The notes beneath the pieces are model-generated. The model was not told the origin of the DNA. It saw nothing but the letters and a program-made list of their open reading frames with translations, and searched no databases. DNA of 64,000 nucleotides from Cladorhizidae sp. MBARI D1340-BT2. Lineage: Eukaryota > Porifera > Demospongiae > Poecilosclerida > Cladorhizidae. Of this stretch, positions 1-9,862 are shown piece after piece. The position numbers were made by a program, and so were the translations under genes. Each line of letters starts with the position of its first letter. Position 1 is the stretch's first letter. The stretch lies in contig JAQNBH010000004.1 of NCBI GenBank assembly GCA_028752905.1, forward strand, positions 32,577,189 to 32,641,188, in the 5' to 3' direction.

Positions 1-402
1 GCAAATAGCTCCTCAGGCTTCAGTAAAGGGTGCTGGTCAGTTTCGAGAACAGGATTTATGGTCACCTTATAATCACCGCAAATCCTGAATCTTCCATCTT
101 TCTTGGGTACTGCAACGATTGGTGCTGCCCACCCCGAATATGACACCTTCTCAATAATTCCTGCTTCCTCAAGCCTGTCCAACTCTTCTAGGTCTGAAGC
201 ACTTGGGACTAGCCCCTTCCTTGAGTTGCAAATTTGCTAGGTAAGTGTGGACAGTGCCGACTTCTTCTCTGAAAATTTCCTTGTAATCCCTAAGGAGGTT
301 GTCTAACTGGTTGGCTGGAAATTTGGTGCCAGTTCAGACACAATAACTTCAACCAGTTCCTTCCCAATAAACTGGGTCCTCTTCCTTTGACAATGGTGAC
401 TA
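1..402 (-). pseudogene. Gypsy element E: pol fragment, protease end to start of reverse transcriptase
   Basis: Read on the minus strand from 402 down to the window edge, this encodes the stretch joining a Gypsy protease to its reverse transcriptase. SLLGRNWLK, typical of the protease C-terminus, lies near 345-375. A linker with LLRDYKEIFREEVGT follows near 235-300, then the RT start with APIVAVPKKDGRFRICGDYK near 75-140. Two frame changes are visible, near 318 and near 195, so it is not functional. The catalytic YLDD block lies beyond the window. Its 5' half is on the same strand at 15888-16974. The two halves were separated by insertion of pogo element A at a TA: deleting A and one TA gives one continuous frame across the joint. 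I infer a Mag/K02A2.6-like Gypsy lineage from the RT motif. Confidence 0.9.
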
Positions 403-920
403 GCGTAAGCTGCCAATTATCGGCATGCACCAATTATCGGCACCAAAAAGCGACGATTTATCGGCAGATGTGGCATGGAAAATGTATGGAAGAATACGGA
501 AACTAGAACTTCCTGTTTGGATTGTCGCCAGTTAGCTATAGCATCATCTATTGTCGGCTTTTATCAGCTATTTCTCCTGGTGCAAGACTCTCAGAGTCTC
601 CAGTGTTAATTGAAGGTCGGTCTCTTCGTTGTCTTTGTGTTTATTGAACATTTGGAGGAGAGTGCAGGCTATCTTTTCCAGTGCCCAGACAAGGAAGAGG
701 TAATAGTCATTGTGTTACTGAAGCCATAAGTTTTTAGCGAGAGAACAAGAGCTATGTAAGTATCTTACTAAGTGTCAGTATTTACCAAGTATCTTGCTAA
801 CTGTCATTTTTAAAACTCGTCTACATACCAACCTAGCTATTGTTTTGCATAGCTGAACAACACTGTAGCCAATTGTTTGCATAGTGAACAACAACCTTTT
901 ATTTCATTATTTTAGTGGAC

Positions 921-1410
921 ATGCCTCGAAAAGGAAGAAAGCGACTTCGCTCTAAGTCAGCTCCTGCTATTTTACGATCACCAAGACATGTAAAAAGGAA
1001 GCAATGGTCCAATGATTCTATGCTGGCTGCCCTAGAAACAGTAAGGAATGGAGCCCCTGTCAAAAGAGCTGCTCTTGAGTATGGAATCCCTAGAACAACT
1101 ACAGGATAGGCACCTCGGTAAAGTTGTTCACGGGACCCAGCCAGGCCCGGTGTCCTATTTAACCAGTAATGAAGAGACTGAACTTGGAGAGTTCATTCAG
1201 ACAGTAGGACAGATAGGATATGGAAAGAGCCGAAAACAAATTAAGCATATAGTAGAATCAGTTGCTCGTGATAAGGGAACCCTTAAAGGGCAGAATCTCT
1301 GATGGATGTTTTCGAAGATTTCTGAAGCAGCCACACCTTTGCCTGCGCAAAGGAAATGCTATAGCCAATGTAAAGATGGATGCCATGATTAATCAAGAAG
1401 CACTTGACAA
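921..1410 (+). pseudogene. Pogo A transposase, N-terminal segment (psq-type helix-turn-helix)
   Basis: The start ATG at 921 opens a very basic leader (MPRKGRKRLRSKS). A psq/CENP-B-like helix-turn-helix follows (KQWSNDSMLAALETV, then ALEYGIPRTT), the DNA-binding module of pogo-superfamily transposases. A one-base shift near 1100 moves the reading to the next frame, which continues with LTSNEETELGEFIQTVGQIG and on to about 1300. Another shift near 1300 leads into CFRRFLKQPHLCLRKGNA. The segment ends at 1410, where element D is inserted; the next codons resume at 2260 in frame. The segment is decayed (at least two frameshifts). The assignment to pogo rests on this HTH and on the DDE block downstream. 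Confidence 0.85.
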
Positions 1411-2259
1411 TTGAAGGGCTGAGTGCAAGAATTGTATAAGTCAATTTTTGGCGAAAAATCAATTTTGTCCTAGACCTGATCATAATATCTTAGGACATTC
1501 CCCATGGCAATTTTTAGACTCTATCTCCATGGTGTTTTGATGTTAGGGACACTTTAGTACATTGATGGTTTATTACACATGCAAGCCAGCTGCAGTTTGA
1601 GGGCAAGAGTTTGTATAAGTCCATTAACACGCGCCAGTTACCTTGGTTACCATAGTAAACAACTAATGGCTGATACTCTTCCTATTGCCGTAGAAGTCCC
1701 TGTGGCTACTAGGAAAAGGAACCCAGATATATGGAAGAGGAATGTTTACAGAATGAAAAGAGCATTAGGTTTGGAACAGGAACAGGAACTGCAGGATGGC
1801 AGAGTAATACCCTCTAGACAGCAAGGAAACTCTTGTTTCTGCAAGAAGAGATGCTTTTCTTTATTTAGTGATGATGACAAGGAGGTTACTATGTCCCAGT
1901 TTAGTCGTTTAGGCCAAAAAGATATCCAGGATGCTCATCATTTTGGTCTGATTGCACGAAAAACTGTGCAAAGAGATCGACCACGAAGCGAACCTGGAAG
2001 AAAGAGGTCATTCACCCACACCATATTCTTAGCTTCTCATTTCATTATTTCTTGCCTGAAGGCTTATAATCATCATAAAATCAGTACAGAAATAGCTGAG
2101 GTTTGTGGGTAATTCCCAACACAAACAAGGCTGATGCTATCATAACAGGTATTAGGGCAGAAGATGCCATCATAACAGTTATTACAGCGCATGATTAAAA
2201 CGCGTATAACTCAAAACATTGAATATGTACTTATACACTTCTTGCACTCAGCCCTTCAA
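1411..2259. mobile_element. Small inverted-repeat transposon D (849 bp) inside pogo A
   Basis: A 31-bp terminal inverted repeat with one mismatch opens with TTGAAGGGCTGAGTGCAAGA at 1411 and recurs in reverse at 2229-2259. Removing it restores the pogo coding frame (codons D-N-Y-F across the joint). Because the joint sequence is a palindrome (AATT), the target duplication could be AT or AATT, so the superfamily cannot be fixed from the ends alone. A diverged copy of part of the terminal repeat lies inside, near 1596-1622. The element carries one long ORF (1579-2112) with a cysteine-containing motif and no DDE block, so it is probably a deleted, non-autonomous derivative. Confidence 0.8.
1579..2112 (+). 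pseudogene. ORF in element D: N-terminal region of a transposase-like protein with a Cys cluster
   Basis: This is a 177-codon open frame. The informative part is the middle: RKRNPDIWKRNVYRMKRALG, then CFCKKRCFSLFSDDD, then RLGQKDIQDAHHFGLI and KRSFTHTIF. I recall this layout (basic W-K-x-N-V block, C-x-C-x3-C cluster, acidic patch, aromatic/helical segment, R-x-H-T block) from a large family of uncharacterised invertebrate transposon-encoded proteins. I cannot name the superfamily. The first 50 codons overlap a degenerate copy of the terminal repeat, so the real start may be the internal Met near 1666. No catalytic domain remains; the frame stops shortly before the right terminal repeat. Confidence 0.5.
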
Positions 2260-2905
2260 TTACTTCAAACTTTTGAAAGAGGTGTTGGTGGAGAATAACT
2301 TGATGAACATGCCAGGGCAAATATATAATGTGGATGAGTCAGACATGCCACTAGACCATCGACCACCTCGTGTTGTGACTTTAAAAGGAAAACAAAAAGT
2401 TAGGTACCGTACTTCGGGAAACAAGAGTCAGATTACAGTAATAGGGTGTGTCAGCGCAGCTTGACAGGCTATACCACCGTTTGTGATCTTTGATGCAAAG
2501 AGTTTGAATATAGAGTGGACAAAAGGTGAAGTGGCGGGAACAACATATGGCCTAAGTGATAGAGGCTGGGGTGATATGACATTGTTTAAAGGGTGTTTGC
2601 TGACCATTTCCTTAAGTATGCTGTTGCTGCTCGTCCAATCTTAGTACTTCTTGATGGTCATAGTTCACACTACAATCCTGATGCTATTAGACAAGCTAAA
2701 GAAAGTGATATCATTTTGTTTACCTTAGTACTGCATACGACTCACGAAATGCAACCATTATTTGGTCCATTAAGCAGTATTTGGTCCATTAAAAAAGCAC
2801 TGGCGTGATGCTTGCCATGATTTCATTTGATCTAATCCAGGTAAAGTAATCACCAAATATAAATTCAGCAGCTTGTTCAATACAGCCTGGATGAATACCA
2901 TGGTA
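2260..2905 (+). pseudogene. Pogo A transposase, catalytic core segment
   Basis: The frame continues from 1410. It reads YFKLLKEVLVENNL, then QIYNVDESDMPLDHRPP with the first catalytic Asp (NVDES), then VTLKGKQKVRYRTSG, FVIFDAKSLNIEW and ILVLLDGHSSHYNPD with the second Asp. These are the DDE_1 motifs of pogo transposases. Lesions include a stop at 2462-2464, a frame change near 2595 and a short duplication around 2755-2790 that repeats the coding of Q-P-L-F-G-P-L. The C-terminal part KYKFSSLFNTAWMNTM runs into the TA at 2904-2905, where Tigger B is inserted. The protein resumes at 9805. Confidence 0.85.
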
Positions 2906-3177
2906 CAGTAGAACCTCAGTATAACGAACACTTCGGGACCAGAAGGTGTTCATTATAGTGAAATGTTCGTTATACTGAAAGTAATGATGACATAATTTCG
3001 TATTGTGTTGAATACACTGTTTTCCCGCCTATAGGCACCAGATGTTGTTCAGTGGCTTGATGGTTTCCTGTCAAGTATGGTATATATTACCCTTACAGAC
3101 AATTTGGTCATTGCTATGTCCAATGTAAATAACAACTGCTACAATTTACACATGCAATCATTATTGAGAGTACATGT

Positions 3178-3257
3178 TTAATGGTGGGGGTTGAAATAAT
3201 CCGTTATGCAAGTTTGCTTCTTGGCGTTTAAACATGCTAACACAGCAGAGGATCGTA
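3178..3257 (-). pseudogene. Tigger B transposase, C-terminal tail displaced by element C
   Basis: Read on the minus strand from the TA at 3256-3257, the codons encode RSSAVLACLNAKKQTCITDY and end FNPHH with TAA at 3178-3180. This completes the transposase whose main body stops at the other side of element C, at 8062 (QLMLLNKL). A tail of the form Q-x-x-I-T-D-Y-F is what Tigger/jerky-type transposases usually end with. The joint is in frame, which proves that C inserted into B and not the reverse. Confidence 0.85.
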
Positions 3258-3572
3258 CAGTAGGAGACAAAAAAAGTTCCAGTTCCATGCCCGTTTAAAC
3301 GGCAATGCTACGCTTTCGTGAAAAAAAGAAACGTGGAATGATCGGATAGAAAATCCAACGGACAATCAGAACAAACGCAAATAAAACGCCGAAAGGTATC
3401 CGTTTCCAAATGTTTTATTCTAGCGCGTCCTTTTTTACGCACTTGCGCATTCGTGAATCAACCACGTGCTATTGCCAAACCACACGCTTCCAGTTCCTTT
3501 GCTTCGTGCTGATTTCATTTGCTCGTCTAACTCTTCTATCGTTGTCTTTCGACTACTAGTTCATTTCCAGAT

Positions 3573-5404
3573 ATGTCTTTGAGGGCTGCCCTAAAGAAGT
3601 CAATTGTGGACAGAAGTAAGTATTGCTTCCTAAGCAAATCTAGCCTTAAATATATATATTTTTTAACCTAGAAGCGTTTAGCTAAGCATCTTTTTGGGGG
3701 GGGGCATAGCAAACCTTTGTCTGATTATGTTTGCTGCCAGGCCTCTTGTATTGACAAGCGAAATAATTATCTGACAATTATTCAGAATACGTGTTGGTCT
3801 CTTGGCCACTGGAAGATTCCATGTCGGTGGTACCGATTAACATGGTGAAAGATGGCTCGTCTGTGGGAGATGACTGCAGAATAAAAGTGGGGCGGCTATT
3901 CCACGAGGGAAAGATTTTTGCAATCGGTAAGCACTTTTGTATGGGGAATATAAGACAAGAGTTTTATTATATCTATAACAGGATCCCATGACTCAATGGT
4001 CGAGTTGGAAGAGAGAGTGTTGAACGATCGAACTCTTTCTTCACCACACCAGCCATCCACTCCAGACCAGCATTCCACTCCAGACCAGCAGTCAACTCCA
4101 GACCAGCAGTCAACTCCAGACCAGCAGTCAACTCCAGACCAGCAGTCAACTCTCCTCTATCTCAATGCTGCTGTATGTAGTCGGTGTTCGATGTATTGCT
4201 TTGTTTTAGTCACTGTAATACATGTACAGACATCCAAACAGACATCCAAGAAGAGAAGGCAGTACAACACTCCAAAAAAGGTGCCTGCTGCAGTAAGTTG
4301 TTAAGTCTACATGCAATGTTAAGTCTACATGCAATGTTAAGTCTACATGCAATACAGTATCTTAGTTATGAACCAGTCAATACAATCTAGGTGACAAAGA
4401 AGAGGCGATTAGGGCTGAAAAAGAGGGGCAAAATGGCTACAGCTCCTCTTGGTAAGTTTTAAAATTATTCAATCATAGTAAGTTGACTGACATTCAAAAT
4501 AGGTTCAATTATAATGATAACGGAGGTGCCGCCAAGTTCTCCCCAAGCACAACCCCAAAACTCTTCCCCACCAAGGCTCCCAAGTTCCTCCCCGCCGAGG
4601 CTCCCAAGTTCCTCCCCGCCAAGTCTCCCAAGTTCCTCCCCGCCAAGTCTCCCAAGTTCCTCCCCGCCGAGGCTCCCAAGTTTCTCCCCGCCGAGGCTCC
4701 CAAGTTCCTCCCCACCAAGGCGATGCTGCTATGCAAACGAAGGTCTGTAAACAACCTTTTCCATTATTGTTTCAACATGTAAGATTCTCACATCTGTAGA
4801 TTTTATGGCTCTGACAGAGATTGTCTCAAGCCTCCAGAGGAAAGTTGCTACAATCGGGAAAAATGTGGCGACTCTGCTTCTCGTAGCTACACCCTCTCCT
4901 CCACACTCTTCACTGCACCCTACTCCCTCTTCTGACCTGGCACAGTCCCTGGTGCACCCTCAGACTCCTTCAGTGGCGAGGAGGAGTGCTCTACCTCAGA
5001 CTCCTTCAGTGGCGAGGAGGAGTGCTCTACCTCAGACTCCTTCAGTGGCGAGGAGGAGTGCTCTACCATCGGAGGTCATCAACGTGTCGAAATTACTCCA
5101 TGCCCACGACGTTTTAAGAAAATATTATAAACTTTCGACCACATGTAAAGCAGGAACACTGGCATGTAAGCTAGCTAGGGAGGCAGTGTTTGGGGAGGAT
5201 GTGATGATGAGGTGTACCCCCATGGGAAATAGAGAACACAATGGGCTCCCACAGAAGGAACTTCAGGCACTCAAACTGATATTGTTCAATCACTACTCGG
5301 CAGCATTTAAGGACCTCGTAGACTTCGAACCAACATGGGAAAAGTGCCTTGAATCTGTCCAGCAAGCCTGCAAACGTCTACGTTTGAAATCTATGGATGC
5401 ATAA
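3573..5404 (+). CDS. BEN-domain-like accessory protein of transposon C (447 aa, 7 exons)
   Basis: The proposed exons are 3573-3615, 3786-3926, 3982-4172, 4230-4292, 4391-4451, 4503-4742 and 4800-5404. Every intron is GT-AG, phases agree, and the total is 1,344 bp (448 codons with stop). The N-terminal module reads YVLVSWPLEDSMSVVPINMV and KVGRLFHEGKIFAIG. Five STPDQ-type repeats (18-bp units), two KKRR/KKRG basic patches that could be nuclear signals, a proline-rich block of 24-bp units (SSSPPRLP) and three 36-bp units (QTPSVARRSALP) follow. The C-terminus (about residues 340-447) has KLAREAVFGEDVMMRCTPMG, an E-L-Q-A-L-K helix and W-E-K-C-L-x-S-V-x-x-A-C-K-R-L-R, which matches the layout of a BEN domain, a DNA- or protein-binding module. 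The function in transposition is unknown. The splice model is mine and the BEN call is by motif only. Confidence 0.72.
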
Positions 5405-5800
5405 TGTATAGTCTTCTTATTAATAATTATGACTTTTTTGGTTATCAGTCTTCTAATTAATAATTGTTTAAAGTGATCAATTAACAGTCCTTTCAATGCT
5501 GGTGTTATGACTGAACAATTTTACTAAATAGTAAATTAATAATTACGACTTTTAAAGTGATCAATTAACAGTTCTTTCAGAAGATGCTGGTGTTATGACT
5601 TGGTGATCAAATTTATTATTAATAGTAAATTAATAATTATGACTTAAAGTGATCAATTAACAGTTCTTTCAAAAGATGCTGGTGTTATGACTTTTAAAGT
5701 GATCGATTTTACTAATAGTATTCTAATTAATAATTATGACTTGTAAAGTGATCAATTAGCAGTTCTTTCCCTAACCAAGTTATCAATCAATTGCTCAGCT
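5405..5800. repeat. AT-rich tandem repeat downstream of the BEN gene
   Basis: A unit of roughly 65-95 bp containing TTAATAATTATGACTT, AAAGTGATCAATTAACAG and GATGCTGGTGTTATGACT recurs about four times with indels. It lies just after the stop codon of the BEN-type gene and probably includes its 3' untranslated region. No coding potential is visible. Confidence 0.7.
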
Positions 5801-5967
5801 GCTGTTTTAAACATACAAATGTCCAGCTTACACAACTTTGTTATACATCATGACCAACACTGGGTAGGCCCATCATTTCACACCTTTTAATGTGGTGACC
5901 AAGACAGCTTACATTGCAAAATCTTGAGGTTCATCAATAATGAATTATTATAATAGCAAGATGTGGA

Positions 5968-6111
5968 CAACAAACAACTAGTAACAACAAACAACTAGTA
6001 ACAACAAACAACTAGTAACAACAAACAACTAGTAACAACAAACAACTAGTAACAACAAACAACTAGTAACAACAAACAACTAGTAACAACAAACAACTAG
6101 TAACAACAAAC
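5968..6111. repeat. 17-bp tandem array (AACAACAAACAACTAGT)
   Basis: About eight to nine near-perfect copies of a 17-bp unit run head to tail and stop at the 3' end of the Tc1 transposase gene. The near-identity of the copies fits a young array. It sits between two convergent genes of element C. It is a simple minisatellite, not a CRISPR array: there are no unique spacers. Confidence 0.9.
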
Positions 6112-6113
6112 AT

Positions 6114-7656
6114 TCAATATCCAGTTGCTGCTCCCTGTACTTCGATCATTCTTGGAATTACCTTCCTCAGGTGCCTGATATATTTTTGGCACTTGGCTCT
6201 AGATACAGTCATCCAAAATTTGACGATCCCCTCGACTAGCTCTTCTTTAGTTTTGGGTTTGGACTCCCTTCTAATAAATTCCTTCAGTTCATGCCATACA
6301 TTTTCTATTGGATTTGCATCCGGGGATTCAGGTGGTGTCTTCCACCAATTAATGTTGTTGTCGTCAAAAAAGTCCTTCAATAGCCTAGATGTATGTTTGG
6401 GATCATTGTCCTGCATGAAGCGATGGTGATCCGGGAACATTTGTCGCAAATAAGGCAGAAGTGTCCTATCCAGGATCTCTGCATAGAGAGGAGCCCTCAT
6501 GATGCCTTCAAATATGCACATGGCAGTGGCTCCTCGCAGGCTTATGCCGGCCCACACGTGCACTTTGACGGGATGTTTAGCTCTGTAACAAAAGAAATAG
6601 AGAATATATGAGGACTATATGCAGAATAGTGTTTTGAGTGGGGGACGTGATAAAATTGTATGGGAGAGGTAGCGAAGAAACATGAAATTGATCTGCTGTG
6701 GCCTTAAAGTAGACATTGTCAGTACCTTGGTTTATTTTTTGGACGTTGTCCTCTTTTGCGGCAGCAAAATCGTCGATGTGATTGAAGCTGGACCGTAGAC
6801 TCATCCGTCCAGATGACATCCTCAAACCCAGAAGATGCCTCCTGAATAAAATGTTGAGCCCACTCCAATCTTTTCACCTGTGAATGGGAAGAGGTTATTG
6901 TAATATTACCTTGACCTCCACATGAATCCAATATTTCAGTGACTACAGCTATGCCTGCTAAGCAGCAAGCTAAGAAACTAAAACGAAGGACTTTTTTTGG
7001 GGGGGGGGGGGGGGGGGGAGACTCATTCCAAGATAGTGTTTCAGCCATTAAATTCAAACTACAATAAGCTAAGCTTCACATTGAGCCCTAACTGTATATA
7101 CTAGGCTGTATGTTTAAACCAGCCTAGCCAACATTCACGCTTTACCTAAATTGTTATTAACTTTCTGTTTAACTTAGTAAGTTTAAACTAGCGAACCTAG
7201 GGAATCATGCTTTTTCCATTTGCTAACTTACAAAATAAGAACTAAGCGGAGCAAGCTATAGAAACTTACCTTATTTACATTCCTGATGAGCTGGCAGTAG
7301 GAGCTCCCTCGAAAAGTCCAGCCCAGATTAGTCCTGCACCGTAGAACAGTCCTTAAGTTAATGTTGTATCCCTTGGTCAGCAACAGACGATGGAGCTGGT
7401 ACGCAGAAGTTTCATCGTCCAGCTGCATCTGTTCCTCGACTATTTGTTTGAGGGCTGGGGTGAACACTGAAGGTCTTCCGCTGCCTGCCAGTCGAGCTGT
7501 TGTCTTGGTGTGCAGGTAACGCACCAAAAACTTCCTTATGCCGCGTGAAGTTGTCTGTAAACGTTCCTCTTTCAGAATGTTAAATATTGCAAACGACCTG
7601 TAGCCTTGCGAATACAGACTTAATATCCTCTGTTTCTTGTACGCACTATACACCAT
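6114..7656 (-). CDS. Tc1-type transposase of element C (335 aa, 3 exons, intact)
   Basis: Exons on minus are 7656-7270, 6877-6726 and 6582-6114. All junctions are GT-AG, and the sum is 1,008 bp with no stop or shift. It catalyses cut-and-paste transposition at TA sites. The N-terminus has a paired-type helix-turn-helix (YKKQRILSLYSQGYRSFAIF, then GRPSVFTPALKQIVE). The catalytic core has D1 in VIWTDES, D2 in MQDNDPKHTS and E in NPIENVWHELK, with 34 residues between the second D and the E, hence DD34E. Family members are usually about 340 aa and intronless, so the two introns are odd. The first (7269-6878) contains an 18-bp G run near 7000. The start at 7656 gives the expected length. It converges with the BEN gene. 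Confidence 0.88.
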
Positions 7657-7659
7657 TCT

Positions 7660-8031
7660 GAATCTGGTGAGAAAGCGTGAAGTGTACGAACGAAACGAAG
7701 CACAAAGCTAATAAATAGTAGAAGAGGCTGACTAACAAATGTTCTGAAAAGAACAAGAAGGACGAGGCTGAAGACGAGGTAAGACGAGGCACGGAAAAGA
7801 TGAAGCACGAAACTGGAAGCACTGAGACGAAGCTAGTAGCACGAGGCCTGACGTACAACTGCGCATGTGCAAGGGCGGACAAAATCTAACCGCGAACGCG
7901 AGTTATAAAAACTCGGAAGGAAAAAAAAAAATCGCTGTTCGAACGGAGTTTTTCGTCCGTTTGTTTAGCCCTGCTGTTTCACGGAGTTTATACGAGGAAT
8001 CAGAGAAACGCCAACGGCAATAAAACGGTAC
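7660..8031. promoter_or_regulatory. 5' region of the Tc1 transposase gene in element C
   Basis: These roughly 370 bases between the transposase start and the right terminal repeat must hold its promoter. The sequence is unusually rich in GACGAGG/GAAGCACGA-type purine repeats (7690-7850). I see no clear TATA box. The function is inferred from position only. Confidence 0.35.
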
Positions 8032-8061
8032 GGAACTGGAACTTTTTTTTGTCTCCTACTG

Positions 8062-9633
8062 TAGCTTGTTCAGTAACATTAACTGGACACTGCTAGTGTT
8101 TGGCTGTTGCTCAAGGTAACGGATGCACACATCAAAGGCATCTGCGGCTTCTTTGTGACTGGGTCCTTGTTCTTCAGATTCATCATTGGAAGACTCATTC
8201 TGGTTGGATTCTGAAGCAAGATGAACAATTTCTTCATCTGTACGTTCTTCGCCCAAATTCTTCTAGCCATTCCTGAACTTCACTAGATGACACTGATAAT
8301 TCAGTGCCTATTTAAAAAATAGCACATGCATCGTCAGCATCATCGGGAGCCCTTGAATTGTCAGTGCCTGCTGAAGCTCCAGGATTATCAGTGCCTGCTG
8401 AAGCCCCTGAATTGTCAGTGCTAGCTGGGTTGGTAGATGTACTGCAATTACTGCTGCTAGCACCAAGAAGCTTATTCCAAGCACGTGAAAGTGACTCAGC
8501 CCTAATGTCATCCCAAGCCTCTGCACACATGTAAATGCATTTCTTTATATTTAAATCTTTGACAAATTGCTGTGGTGTACCCTCTTCAAGAGATAGCAGC
8601 AACTTTTGTAGGAGAGCACGCTTGTATCGTCTCTTGAGGTTTTCTAACACACCTTGATCCATAGGCTGAATAAGGCTTGTAGTGTTGGGCGGAAGAAAAA
8701 AACATGTAATGGCACCATCAGGGGTCTGCAAAATGCTGGACTTAGGATGGCTAGAAGCGTTGTCTAAAACTAAAACTGCTTTTCTAGCCAAGCCTTGATC
8801 CCTTAGATACCTAGAAACACTGGGAACAAAATGATCAAAAAACCAGGATTTAAAAATCATAGAATCCATCCATGCCTTCTTTTGGCTAGCATAGATAACA
8901 GGCAAAGCACTTTTATTTATATTCTTTAAAGCTCTTGGATTCTTTGCTGTACCAAAAGAAGGGGTAGCCTAAAATTTCCTGATGCATTAGCTGTAGCTAA
9001 AACACTAACTCTATCTTTAGGTTTTTTAAAACTCTTAGCTGTTTTTTCATGGCTTCCGGCAAGAGTTTTCCGGGGCAAAAGACGCCAGTACAACCCTGTT
9101 TCATCACAGTTAAACACCTGATTTAGGGTTAGCTGCTGCTCTTCAATTAGCTCAAGCAATTTCTCTCTAAAGGGGCCAACAGCAATGCTATCAGCTGACA
9201 AAGACTCGCCTTGAAGTCGTAACTCCCTTATGCCATGCCTTTGCTTGAATCTGTGGAGCCAGCCATGGCTAGCCTTAAAAGACTCTTCACTATCATCAGG
9301 GTGGATTACTGAATGCAGCATCCTTGCCTTCTCCATTATAAGAGGTCCACTTATTGGAGAGCCTTTAGCTCTTTCTTGTGTGAACCATAGATACACAGAT
9401 CTATCTAGATGGTCGTCATCAGCTACTCTCATCTTCTTCCTTGCAGAACCATCGTCAGTCTCTCGCTCCGCGATGTAAGTTTGAAGCTTATCCTTCTGCT
9501 TCACTATATCAAAAACTGTAGACTTACCAATACCAAATTCGGTAGCTACTCTAGCAAAAGAATATCCCTTTCCACGCATTTCCACCACCTTTTCCTTCTG
9601 CTTCAACGTCAAGTTTTTCCGCTTGGCAGACAT
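8062..9633 (-). pseudogene. Tigger B transposase, main body
   Basis: The minus-strand ATG at 9633 begins MSAKRKNLTLKQKEKVVEM, a CENP-B-type helix-turn-helix (SFARVATEFGIGKSTVFDI). A second HTH follows (VYLWFTQERAKGSPISGP; KASHGWLHRFKQRHGI). The DDE_1 core has VFNCDETGLYW (first D), AVLVLDNASSHP (second D) and NTTSLIQPMDQGVLENLKRR (third D). A one-base deletion near 8956 shifts the frame, a stop sits near 8311 and another shift near 8260. After that, HKEAADAFDVCIRYLEQQ leads to the C insertion at 8061. The order and spacing match full-length Tigger transposases. It is inactive through these lesions and the insertion. The tail lies at 3178-3257. Confidence 0.9.
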
Positions 9634-9804
9634 CTCAAAGAAGTTATCTGCTACAATCCTAGGCTACGGGACAAATGGAGTCACGTGTATGCGAGTGATT
9701 ACTGCACGCGCGTGACTCGTGCGAGTAATTACCGGTCCGCGGTTGCGTTCGCTATACCGAGACATCCGGATAAGTGAGTTCCGTTATACTGAGGTTCTAC
9801 TGTA

Positions 9805-9862
9805 CCAAGAACAATCATCAGCGGTTTCAGGACATGTGGGGTGTATCCATTTAACCCTAAGG
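9805..9862 (+). pseudogene. Pogo A transposase, 19-codon bridge between insertions B and F
   Basis: Immediately after the TA that ends element B, the frame reads VPRTIISGFRTCGVYPFNPK. C-G-V-Y-P-F-N-P is a common sequence near the end of the DDE_1 domain in pogo transposases. It ends within CCCTAAGG (9855-9862), the 8-bp target duplication of element F. The second CCCTAAGG at 13807-13814 continues the frame as A-V-L-E-S-F. This short piece is the key evidence for the order of the insertions. Confidence 0.85.

Larger units (their letters stand above)
3258..8061. mobile_element. Two-gene Tc1-type transposon C (4,804 bp) carrying a transposase and a BEN-domain gene
   Basis: The terminal inverted repeat CAGTAGGAGACAAAAAAAGT continues as TCCAGTTCC and recurs in reverse at 8032-8061 with one extra A. 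The flanks are TA at 3256-3257 and 8062-8063. It carries two convergent, intron-containing genes: a seven-exon BEN-type gene on plus (3573-5404) and a three-exon Tc1 transposase on minus (7656-6114). The 0.7 kb between their 3' ends holds AT-rich and 17-bp tandem repeats. Both genes splice to uninterrupted frames. It is the innermost insertion of the nest, so it must be the youngest of the chain E-A-B-C. Ordinary Tc1 elements are 1.3-2.5 kb with one intronless gene, so size, introns and second gene are all unusual. Confidence 0.9.
2906..9802 (-). mobile_element. Tigger-type (pogo superfamily) transposon B, split by Tc1 element C
   Basis: The terminal inverted repeat CAGTAGAACCTCAGTATAAC at 2906 recurs in reverse at about 9781-9802. 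The flanks are TA at 2904-2905 and 9803-9804. The transposase lies on the minus strand (9633 down to 3178) and is interrupted by element C at 3258-8061. Without C the element would be about 2.1 kb. Removing B plus one TA restores pogo A (N-T-M then V-P-R-T-I-I). The ends resemble those of Tigger O at 31719-33601 (CAGTAGACCCTCGCATATCC), so both belong to the broad Tigger group but to different families. Confidence 0.92.

Noticed and set aside
5968..6111. Regular 17-bp repeats that could suggest a CRISPR array
   Set aside because: Units are contiguous with no unique spacers, in a eukaryotic transposon. It is a simple minisatellite.
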